From the NCBI GenBank assembly GCA_021823365.1, contig JAKAOD010000258.1, forward strand, positions 1 to 5,249: a stretch of 5,249 nucleotides of DNA, written 5' to 3'. The first letter of the stretch is position 1. Every line of letters starts with the position of its first letter. Source of the DNA: Actinomycetes bacterium. Its GTDB lineage: Bacteria; Actinomycetota; Acidimicrobiia; Acidimicrobiales; Bog-793. The translations under genes and the position numbers were made by a program. A model generated the notes under the pieces. The model was not told the origin of the DNA. It made no database searches and saw only the letters and a list, made by a program, of their open reading frames with translations. Shown here in pieces: positions 1-5,249 of the stretch.

Positions 1-63
1 GGGCGTACCGGATGCACCGGGCGTACCGGATGCACCGAGCGCACCGGGCGTACCGGATGCACC
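1..63. repeat. Tandem 9/18-base repeat
   Basis: The 18-base unit gggcgtaccggatgcacc occurs three times without mismatch, at 1-18, 19-36 and 46-63. A 9-base variant, gagcgcacc, sits between copies two and three at 37-45. The whole tract can be read as seven 9-base half-units that alternate gggcgtacc and ggatgcacc, with one divergent member. Bases 64-72 look like a further decayed unit. Because the period is a multiple of three, the tract stays open on the minus strand and encodes Gly-X-X triplets. The left boundary is not visible, so the copy number is a minimum. Identical copies suggest recent expansion by slippage or unequal recombination. Confidence 0.95.
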
Positions 64-93
64 GAGGTGCGAGACGCTGTCGAACGCGGCCAT
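1..93 (-). CDS. Start of next operon gene, probably LivF-type ATPase with Gly-X-X N-terminal extension (partial)
   Basis: A frame opens with ATG at 93..91, one base after the TGA (97..95) of the upstream transporter gene, and stays open for all 31 codons to the window edge. It begins MAAFDSVSHL and continues as seven Gly-X-X triplets: GAS, GTP, GAL, GAS, GTP, GAS, GTP. No functional domain is reached. Position is the main clue: every other Liv-type importer component is present except the second ATPase, LivF, which normally follows LivG. LivF proteins usually begin almost directly with the ABC domain, so a low-complexity leader of at least 31 residues would be unusual. No good Shine-Dalgarno lies close to this ATG (a GGAGG sits about 18 bases upstream), so translation may depend on coupling to the preceding stop. 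The true start could instead lie beyond the edge, making this tract untranslated spacer. The LivF identity is inference. Confidence 0.5.
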   Translation of the reverse strand, partial: MAAFDSVSHLGASGTPGALGASGTPGASGTP

Positions 94-94
94 G

Positions 95-1951
95 TCAGCC
101 GACAAGGTACGCCTCCACCACCTCGCTTCGTTGGCGGAGCTGCGACATCGTGCCCTCGGCGAGCAGCTTGCCATCGGCCATGACGAAGATCGGGTCGGCG
201 AACTCGTCCATGATCGCGAGCTCGTGCTCGACCATCACGATCGACAGACCTTGTCCGAGCAGTCCGAGAAGCTGAGAGCCGATCTCTCTCGCCAGATGCG
301 GGTGCACCCCCGCCATGGGCTCGTCGAGCAAGAGGACGGTCGGCTCCGCCATGAGGGCACGCATGATCTCGACGAGCCGGCGCTGACCGCCTGAGAGCTC
401 GCCTCCGTAGGCGTCGGCGAGCTTCGAGAGCCCGAACTGGTCGATGAGCGCCTCTGCACGAGCGATGTGCGCCTCCTCCTGCTCGCGCCAATAGCGTGGA
501 CCCGCGAGCGCGCCGCGGAAGGAATTCCCGCGCTGCTCGGGGACAGCGGAGAGAAGGTTCTCCACCACCGTGAGCCGCTTGTACTCGCTCGCCAGCTGGA
601 AGGTCCGCACAAGACCCATCCTCGCCCGCCGGTATGCGGGCACCGCGGTCACGTCCTCGCCGAGGTACCGGACGATCCCGCTCGTCGGGGCGAGCGTGCC
701 CGCGAGCATCGCGAGCAACGTCGACTTCCCGGCGCCGTTCGGCCCGATCAGCCCGCTCAGCTTCCCGGCCGGGAAAGCGATGCTCACGCCGTCGACGGCA
801 TGGACCCCCTCGAAGTGCCGCGTGAGCTCGACGGCCTCCAGGACCGGCCCTGGCGCTCGACGAGCAGCTTCGGTGGTCCCTGGGCGGCGCCACGCGGCGA
901 TGCCGGCGGGCGCGCTGCGCGCGGGCATCTCGGCTCCTGCGGCCATGGCGCTCGCGGCCGGCTCGCGCCGATCGTCAGCGGTGCGAACGGCTCGACCTGC
1001 GCGCGCGGCGCGAGAGAGGAGGATGCGGCGCTCGGGGAGGATCCCCTGGGGTCGCCACCACAGAAAGAGCACGATCAGCAGGCCGATCGCGACCCACTGA
1101 AGCGCAGGAATGAACCCCGGCGGTCCCACCGCCGGGATGTAGCGGGTCGCCTCCTCGAACCCAAGTGGGACGAGGATCGCCCCGAGCACCGCGCCCTTAT
1201 GATTGCCGACCCCGCCGATGATCACGGCGGCGAAGAGGACGATCGTCTCGGCGTACCCCCACGCCTGAGGGTCCCACAACGTGATGAACCCGACGAGGAC
1301 GCCGCCCGAGAGCCCGGCGACCGCGCCACCGAGCACCAGCTGCGCGGTGCGAAGCTGGCGCAGGTTCGCACCGAGGGAGTCGGCGACCGCGTCGTTGTCA
1401 CGCATCGCCCGCAGCGTGCGGCCGTAGGGAGACCGCACGACCCGCCGGAGGAAGAAGTAGACGGCCGCGGCGAGGACAACTGCGCCCGCCGAGTACGCCC
1501 AGGCATACGCGGCGCCCTGTGGTGTCGCCTCGCCGGAGAACGGCTGGGGCACGAGCGACAGCCCCGCCGCACCGTTGAAAAGGGGTCGGAAGTTGGTCAC
1601 CAAGAGGTTGCACATGAGTGCGGTCACGAGGAGCCCGACCGCGGCGAAGTCTCCTCGCAGCCGCTTGCCGAGTATGAAGGTGAACGGCACCGCGACGAGC
1701 GCACCCGCTGCGGCGGCCCCGATCCAGGGAATGGGCCACGGGAGGTGCAGGCCGCCGACATAGATCTGGAAGCCGCCGTTGGCGCTTTCCGGTGGCAGGG
1801 AGAGAACGGCCGCAACGTAGGCGCCGACGGATTGGAAGATGATGTAGCCGAAGTTCGTCACTCCGGCGTACCCGAACTGCTGGCTGAGGCCCAGGCACGC
1901 GACGGCATCCACGCCGCCGTAGACGAGCAAGGTCGTGAGGTAGTACACCAT
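95..1951 (-). CDS. livM-livG: Fused branched-chain-type ABC transporter permease (LivM) and ATP-binding protein (LivG)
   Basis: This 618-residue protein joins two importer subunits that are separate in E. coli. Residues 1 to about 305 are a LivM-like permease with roughly eight hydrophobic segments (about 5-22, 28-52, 74-97, 104-120, 148-170, 203-226, 236-264, 283-300). Residues 181-219, RAMRDND...SLGANL...AGLSGG, match the conserved cytoplasmic coupling loop of the family, and WWRPQGILPERR ends the domain. An Ala/Arg/Pro-rich linker (about 310-368) follows. Residues 370-618 are a LivG-like ATPase: Walker A GPNGAGKST at 403-411 (Lys409), Q-loop RTFQ at 449-452, signature LSGGQ at 519-523, Walker B VLLLDEP at 539-545 (catalytic Glu544), D-loop MAGVHP and switch His576 in VEHE. 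All ATPase motifs are intact, so it should be functional. The ATG lies 6 bases after the livH stop; AAGGA at 1967..1963 is a weak ribosome binding site, suggesting coupling. LivM-LivG fusions are known in actinobacteria. The substrate is unknown. Confidence 0.94.
   Translation of the reverse strand: MVYYLTTLLVYGGVDAVACLGLSQQFGYAGVTNFGYIIFQSVGAYVAAVLSLPPESANGGFQIYVGGLHLPWPIPWIGAAAAGALVAVPFTFILGKRLRGDFAAVGLLVTALMCNLLVTNFRPLFNGAAGLSLVPQPFSGEATPQGAAYAWAYSAGAVVLAAAVYFFLRRVVRSPYGRTLRAMRDNDAVADSLGANLRQLRTAQLVLGGAVAGLSGGVLVGFITLWDPQAWGYAETIVLFAAVIIGGVGNHKGAVLGAILVPLGFEEATRYIPAVGPPGFIPALQWVAIGLLIVLFLWWRPQGILPERRILLSRAARAGRAVRTADDRREPAASAMAAGAEMPARSAPAGIAAWRRPGTTEAARRAPGPVLEAVELTRHFEGVHAVDGVSIAFPAGKLSGLIGPNGAGKSTLLAMLAGTLAPTSGIVRYLGEDVTAVPAYRRARMGLVRTFQLASEYKRLTVVENLLSAVPEQRGNSFRGALAGPRYWREQEEAHIARAEALIDQFGLSKLADAYGGELSGGQRRLVEIMRALMAEPTVLLLDEPMAGVHPHLAREIGSQLLGLLGQGLSIVMVEHELAIMDEFADPIFVMADGKLLAEGTMSQLRQRSEVVEAYLVG
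848..1024 (-). other. Interdomain linker of the LivM-LivG fusion
   Basis: These codons specify about residues 310-368 of the fusion protein. The segment is rich in Ala, Arg, Pro and Gly and has no hydrophobic segment or recognisable domain, so it is probably a flexible cytoplasmic tether between the permease C-terminus and the ATPase. The frame is open throughout, with no stop codon separating the two halves. It does contain Met336 (ATG at 946..944) and Met342 (ATG at 928..926), so an internal start giving a free LivG-like ATPase cannot be excluded. I see no strong ribosome binding site before either. Confidence 0.75.
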
Positions 1952-1957
1952 CCCGGC

Positions 1958-2824
1958 TCAGGTCCTTGCGCCGAGGAGCCCGGTCGGCCGTGCCACGAGC
2001 ATCACCAGCAGGATGACGAACGCGATCACGTCCTTGTAGTCGGGCTGGATGAACGCCGCGGACACTTCGGTGCCGAGCCCGATGACCAACGCGCCGACCA
2101 TGGCACCATAAGGCTCGCCGGGCCCACCCAGGAACACGGCGGCGAGGATGAGGACGACGAAGATGTCCGTGCTCGTCGCGCCGAAGCTTCCCGCGTTCAT
2201 CCCGAACACGACACCCGCAAGGCCGCAGACTGCGCCCGAGAGAATCCACGTGACGGTGACGACGCGGGCGGTGCGGATGCCGCACACGCGTGCGAGGTCC
2301 CGGTTGGCGGCTGCCGCCCGCATCGCCTTCCCGAGCCTGGTGTAGCGGATCAGGACATGAACGGCGATCATCGTGGCGACGGCCACTGCGACGATCCCGA
2401 GCTCAGCTCCCGTGAAGACGAACGAGCCGACACCGAGCGTCGGCCCGTTCGCCATCGTGTACGAGACGTTGGTGCCACCAACGAATGCCTGCGTACCGAA
2501 CTCGATGATCAGCGTCATTCCCAGCGAGACGATCACGAGCGTGATGGGGCTCGCTTTCCGTCGTTGAAACGGCGTGTACACGACACGGTTCAGCAGATAG
2601 GACATCGTCGCGCCGACAGCCGCGCCCACCAACGCCGAGACCCAGACCACCACCCCCGCCTGGTTCACCTCGTACGCCACGTAGGCAGAGGCAGTCATGA
2701 CGGCGGCGTAGGCCAGGTTCAAGACGTTGGTGACCGCGAACTGGAGCGTGAAACCGATGGAGGCGATCGCCAGCACCGAGGCCGAGATGACCCCGAAAGC
2801 GAGCGAAGCGACGAGCACGCTCAC
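1958..2824 (-). CDS. livH: Branched-chain-type ABC transporter permease, LivH family
   Basis: This 288-residue integral membrane protein is the usual length for LivH, one of the two permease domains of the importer. It is strongly hydrophobic, with about eight membrane segments (roughly 4-26, 34-54, 58-80, 94-114, 138-160, 192-210, 219-250, 265-282). The N-terminal segment GFTLQFAVTNVLNLAYAA (24-41) corresponds to the characteristic LivH start. YTRLGKAMRAAAANRDLARV (161-180), followed by CGI, is the cytoplasmic loop that docks on the ATPase, and the protein ends with the family-typical RPTGLLG. The start is GTG at 2824..2822, supported by GGGGGGA at 2839..2833 with an 8-base spacer; another in-frame GTG lies two codons later. 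An upstream ATG at 2841 is out of frame and stops after six codons. It lies 27 bases after the binding-protein stop and 6 bases before livM-livG, as expected for one operon. The transported substrate cannot be read from the sequence. Confidence 0.95.
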   Translation of the reverse strand: MSVLVASLAFGVISASVLAIASIGFTLQFAVTNVLNLAYAAVMTASAYVAYEVNQAGVVVWVSALVGAAVGATMSYLLNRVVYTPFQRRKASPITLVIVSLGMTLIIEFGTQAFVGGTNVSYTMANGPTLGVGSFVFTGAELGIVAVAVATMIAVHVLIRYTRLGKAMRAAAANRDLARVCGIRTARVVTVTWILSGAVCGLAGVVFGMNAGSFGATSTDIFVVLILAAVFLGGPGEPYGAMVGALVIGLGTEVSAAFIQPDYKDVIAFVILLVMLVARPTGLLGART

Positions 2825-2841
2825 CCTGGCGATCCCCCCAT
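2825..2841 (-). promoter_or_regulatory. Ribosome binding site deciding the livH GTG start
   Basis: On the minus strand GGGGGGA (2839..2833) precedes the GTG at 2824 by 8 bases. This favours the GTG over the nearby ATG at 2841..2839, which overlaps the G-run itself and leads to a TGA after six codons. Confidence 0.65.
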
Positions 2842-2851
2842 GGTCGGCCCG

Positions 2852-4231
2852 CTACTTGACGGAGCGAAGCTGGCTGGTCGTGATTGTCCCTGCGACGATG
2901 ACCTGACCCTTCGGACCGTACTTGTCGATCTGGAATATGCCCGGAGAGTCGTGGTGAGCGTCGAAGCTGGTGGGGCCGCCCGGCCCGATGTAGCGGATCT
3001 TCTTTCCTCTCTTGAGCGCCGCGACGCCCTGGGCGAACGTGTGGACCACGACAGCCCCCGGTGAGCCGTTGCCGATCGACAGGATGTAAGGCTTGTAGAC
3101 GCTCGGCGTGGTGCTCTTCGCTTCGACCATCGCGAGCGCGGCCAGGTTGATGCCGTCGTAGAGGTGCACCGCGCCCGGCGCGCTCAGGTAGGTCGTGAAG
3201 TTCCCCGAGTTGCCGACCTTGCCCTTCATGGCGAAGATCGCCTTCTTGAACGCCTCGAACGCAGGGCCGCTCGACAAGGTCACGAGGTTGTCTGCCTGGT
3301 AGTCCTTGCTGAGGTATGTCGCCCCGACCGCCTTGGAGACCGACGAGTACCATGTCGGCGAGATCGTCGCCGACGTCCCGATGACGGGGATGGGCTTGCC
3401 GTGGTTCTCCTGCTTGACCTCCGAAAGGAACGTCGCGTCCGCTGACCCGAGCGCCTCGGTGAAGATCACGTCAGGATGAGCTGCCACGATGCGCGCGGCC
3501 TCGGTGCGGAATGTCGTCGCTGTGAGGTCGAGGGTGAGGTTGGCGACGAGGTCCAGCCCGACCTTGTGGATCGCCTGCACCGCCGGGGTCACGAAGGTCT
3601 GCGACCCGATGTCGTTGCCGAATGCCAACGCGATCCGCTTGTAGTGCGTGTGGTACTTGGCGATCGCCACCATCGCATCGGCTGTGGCGAGGTCTGGGGG
3701 AACCAGCCGGAAGAAGTAGGGGAACGTGATGTGTGTGAACTCGCTCTGGCCGGTCATGCAGAACATGACGACCTTACGGGCATTGATGATCGGAACGACG
3801 GATGCGGCTTCGTCCGAGGTGCAGCCGATCACCAGCGAGACGTTCGGCGTCGACGCGAACAGCTGCTGGACTGCGGGGACCGCGTCGGCCGGGTCGCCTC
3901 GGGTGTCGACGGACTTGCAGCCGAGCGGGTGTCCGAGCACCCCACCAGCCTCGTTGATCGCATTGGTGACCGCGTCGCACGAGACCAGGTAGGTTGGCCC
4001 GAGGGCTGCATCGACGCCGGTGAAGGGCGCCACGTCGGCCACGACGAGCGGTGAGCCTTTCGGTTTCGAGCGCACGCTCGCCGTTGCCGAGCCGGACGTG
4101 GCGACGATCCCGCCCAGCACGAGCGCGGCCGACGCGGACACGGCCGCCGCGACCTGCACCGCGCGCCGCGGCAGTCGAGTGGACCGCCACCACGCGTCGT
4201 GGCGGGTGCTGCCGATTCCACGGATGAACAT
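2852..4231 (-). CDS. Branched-chain-type ABC transporter substrate-binding protein (Peripla_BP_6-like)
   Basis: This 459-residue secreted protein should capture the ligand outside the membrane and deliver it to the LivH/LivM channel. Residues 1-24 are basic (MFIRGIGSTR...STRLPRR), residues 25-46 form a hydrophobic core and SATA at 48-51 could be a signal peptidase site. The mature part begins with PLVVADVAPFTG (61-72). AINEAGGVLGHPL (91-103) and DTRGDPADAVPAVQQL (109-124) are typical of LivJ/LivK-like proteins, as is VSLVIGCTSDEAASVVPIIN (131-150). There is no lipobox: the first cysteine is Cys85, which is odd for a Gram-positive binding protein. Four cysteines (85, 105, 137, 158) lie in the N-terminal lobe. 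The ATG at 4231 follows GAAGG at 4244..4240 with an 8-base spacer. It lies 60 bases after the FAH-family gene and 27 before livH. The family also binds aromatics, urea and amides, so the ligand is open. Confidence 0.93.
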   Translation of the reverse strand: MFIRGIGSTRHDAWWRSTRLPRRAVQVAAAVSASAALVLGGIVATSGSATASVRSKPKGSPLVVADVAPFTGVDAALGPTYLVSCDAVTNAINEAGGVLGHPLGCKSVDTRGDPADAVPAVQQLFASTPNVSLVIGCTSDEAASVVPIINARKVVMFCMTGQSEFTHITFPYFFRLVPPDLATADAMVAIAKYHTHYKRIALAFGNDIGSQTFVTPAVQAIHKVGLDLVANLTLDLTATTFRTEAARIVAAHPDVIFTEALGSADATFLSEVKQENHGKPIPVIGTSATISPTWYSSVSKAVGATYLSKDYQADNLVTLSSGPAFEAFKKAIFAMKGKVGNSGNFTTYLSAPGAVHLYDGINLAALAMVEAKSTTPSVYKPYILSIGNGSPGAVVVHTFAQGVAALKRGKKIRYIGPGGPTSFDAHHDSPGIFQIDKYGPKGQVIVAGTITTSQLRSVK

Positions 4232-4291
4232 GGAGCCCCCCTTCTTCTAGTTGGTTCTTTTCATTGGTTCTTTACGTGCTTGCTGCTTCTC
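4232..4291 (-). other. Intergenic leader between enzyme and binding-protein genes
   Basis: This is the longest non-coding gap in the window (60 bases) and is markedly richer in A and G on the minus strand than its surroundings. It holds a 10-base direct repeat (4251-4273) and a purine-rich ribosome binding site, GAAGG at 4244..4240. A five-codon frame, ATG AAA AGA ACC AAC TAG (4264..4247), lies between them but has no ribosome binding site of its own. I see no convincing -35/-10 pair and no terminator with a T-run, so read-through from the upstream gene is the simplest reading. Confidence 0.6.
4251..4273. repeat. 10-base direct repeat before the binding-protein gene
   Basis: The sequence ttggttcttt occurs at 4251-4260 and again at 4264-4273, separated by tca (13-base period). 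On the coding strand this reads AAAGAACCAA twice, ending about 19 bases upstream of the binding-protein ATG. It stands out as AT-richer than all flanking DNA. It could be an operator, a transcript-stability or translation element, or a chance duplication; the sequence alone does not decide. Confidence 0.8.
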
Positions 4292-5197
4292 TCACAGGCC
4301 CGGCCTCCCCTCGTTGGGAGGACGCCATCTCCAGTTCGCCACGTCCGCCTTCTCTTCGACCACGGTGTTCCGGATCGTGCCGATCCCCTCCACGGAGACC
4401 TCGATCAGGTCCCCCGGCTGTAGCCACACCGGTGGAGTGCGCGCGAAGCCGGCCCCGCCAGGGGTGCCGGTCGCGATCACGTCCCCGGGACGCAGCTCCG
4501 TGAACGACGAGAAGTACTCGACGCACCTCGGAACGTCGACGATCATCTCTGACGTCTTCGCCGATTGCACCACCGCGCCATTGAGGCGCGTCTCGAGAAG
4601 GAGATCGGAGTACTCCACCTCGTCAACCGTCACGACTTCGGGCCCGATGGGCATGGTGCCGTCGAAATTCTTGCCCGGCGTCCACTGGGTCATGATCCGC
4701 TGCCAGTCCCGTGCAGTCGCGTCATTGAGCACCGTGAACCCGAAGATCGCGTCGAGCGCGCAGTCCGACCGGATGTAGCGGCCTCCCCTTCCGATCACGA
4801 TTCCGAGCTCGCCTTCAAAGTCGAACCTGCCCGTAAGGGCGGGCCGGACCAGATCTCCGAACGGCGGCGACACAGAAGAAGGCGTGCGCAAGAAGGACTC
4901 CGGCCACGAAGGTGCTTCGCGTCCGCCCTCGATAGCGTGCTCCAGGTAGTTCACGCCGACGCAGATCACACGCTTCGGCTCCGGGACAGCCGCCCCGAGA
5001 TCGGACTCCTTGTACTCGGTGCCTTCCCGCTCGGCGAGCGGCGCGAGGGCATCGAGCGCCGCGCGACCTCCTTCGATGACGGCCGCCAGCGTCACGTAGT
5101 CGGGGTTCTGCGACCCCTCGGCGGCGTCGACATAGCCGGACCGGCCCCGCACATGGAGCCTCGGGCCGGCCGGCGTCACGATCGTCGCAAGCCGCAT
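4292..5197 (-). CDS. Fumarylacetoacetate hydrolase (FAH) superfamily protein
   Basis: This complete 301-residue cytoplasmic enzyme belongs to the metal-dependent FAH fold family, whose members hydrolyse C-C bonds of beta-diketo acids, decarboxylate oxaloacetate-like acids, or hydrate or isomerise ring-cleavage products. Residues 1-70 form the variable N-terminal region; the FAH fold spans about 76-282. VGVNYLEHAIEG (80-91) supplies the His87/Glu90 pair equivalent to the catalytic His-Glu of FAHD1-type enzymes. FDFEGELGIVIG (125-136) and NDATARD (158-164) supply the metal ligands Glu128, Glu130 and Asp159. GKNFDG (175-180) gives the active-site Lys176, and PGDVIATGTPGGAG (237-250) is the glycine-rich signature. 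All expected residues are present, so it should be active; the reaction is undetermined. The ATG at 5197 is preceded by GAGGG (5206..5202); the frame stays open to the window edge but has no earlier start codon. It precedes the transporter genes, which suggests it processes the imported compound. Confidence 0.93.
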   Translation of the reverse strand: MRLATIVTPAGPRLHVRGRSGYVDAAEGSQNPDYVTLAAVIEGGRAALDALAPLAEREGTEYKESDLGAAVPEPKRVICVGVNYLEHAIEGGREAPSWPESFLRTPSSVSPPFGDLVRPALTGRFDFEGELGIVIGRGGRYIRSDCALDAIFGFTVLNDATARDWQRIMTQWTPGKNFDGTMPIGPEVVTVDEVEYSDLLLETRLNGAVVQSAKTSEMIVDVPRCVEYFSSFTELRPGDVIATGTPGGAGFARTPPVWLQPGDLIEVSVEGIGTIRNTVVEEKADVANWRWRPPNEGRPGL

Positions 5198-5204
5198 GGT
5201 GCCC

Positions 5205-5249
5205 TCAGTCCCTCCCTCGTGCGGATCGGTCGGCGCCCGAGGGCGGCGG
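5205..5249 (-). CDS. Possible 3' end of an upstream gene (partial)
   Basis: One minus-strand frame from the right edge is open for 14 codons and ends at TGA (5207..5205), 7 bases before the FAH-family ATG. It would encode PPPSGADRSARGRD. The spacing fits an upstream operon member. However, the other two minus-strand frames are also open here, as is common in GC-rich DNA, and nothing in the residues is recognisable. This is a tentative call only. Confidence 0.2.
   Translation of the reverse strand, partial: PPPSGADRSARGRD

Noticed and set aside
1..63. CRISPR array at the left edge
   Set aside because: The units are directly adjacent with no unique spacers and have a 9/18-base period that preserves a reading frame, so this is a tandem coding-type repeat.
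467..3064. An 865-codon open frame on the plus strand, antisense to the fusion gene, livH and the end of the binding-protein gene
   Set aside because: It spans three well-supported genes and their gaps, its product is a low-complexity mix rich in Arg, Asp, Glu and His with no recognisable domain, and long antisense frames are expected opposite high-GC genes.
1398..3353. Two minus-strand frames of about 300 codons (2285..1398 and 3353..2403) overlapping the transporter genes
   Set aside because: They are Arg-rich shift-frame shadows of livH, livM-livG and the binding-protein gene and carry no family features.
3164..4054. Plus-strand frames of 93 and 192 codons opposite the binding-protein gene
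   Set aside because: They are antisense to a convincing gene, have no recognisable motif, and show the charged low-complexity content typical of shadows in GC-rich DNA.
4247..4264. Five-codon frame MKRTN between the enzyme and binding-protein genes, considered as a leader peptide gene
   Set aside because: It has no ribosome binding site, no run of regulatory codons and is too short to stand as a gene call; it is kept only as part of the direct-repeat observation.
4304..4321. Six-base-pair hairpin (cctccc / gggagg, six-base loop) just before the FAH-family stop codon, considered as a terminator or attenuator
   Set aside because: The stem is short, lies inside the coding region and has no T-run after it on either strand, so it is unlikely to terminate transcription.

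Overview
This is a GC-rich stretch (G or C strongly preferred at third codon positions) in which all convincing genes lie on the minus strand and read from right to left. Dense GC-rich coding, a GTG start, very short gaps and a fused LivM-LivG transporter subunit fit a high-GC soil or environmental bacterium, most likely an actinobacterium. That placement is inference; no rRNA or lineage marker is present.

The order in transcription direction is as follows. First comes a complete fumarylacetoacetate hydrolase (FAH) superfamily enzyme (5197 to 4292). A 60-base gap holds a 10-base direct repeat and a purine-rich ribosome binding site. Next is a branched-chain-amino-acid-type (LivJ/LivK-like) extracellular substrate-binding protein (4231 to 2852), then a LivH-type permease with a GTG start (2824 to 1958), then a single polypeptide joining a LivM-type permease to a LivG-type ATPase (1951 to 95). 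One base after that stop, a further reading frame opens at 93 and runs off the left edge. By position it should be the second ATPase, LivF, but the visible 31 codons show only a leader followed by seven Gly-X-X triplets encoded by a 9/18-base tandem repeat.

The genes are separated by 60, 27, 6 and 1 bases, so they probably form one transcription unit. Together they would make a HAAT-type ABC importer: an external binding protein, two permease domains and two ATPase domains, one fused to a permease. The enzyme at the head of the unit acts on beta-diketo or 2-keto acid type compounds in most characterised relatives. The imported substrate may therefore be an aromatic or keto-acid compound rather than leucine, isoleucine or valine; this is inference from context.

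I found no RNA gene, CRISPR array, insertion sequence, transposase or phage feature. The parts that deviate from an ordinary transporter operon are the repeat-encoded Gly-X-X segment at the left edge, the LivM-LivG fusion with a long Ala/Arg/Pro-rich linker, the binding protein without a lipobox, and the direct repeat before the binding-protein gene. I saw no evidence of a wholly new system.
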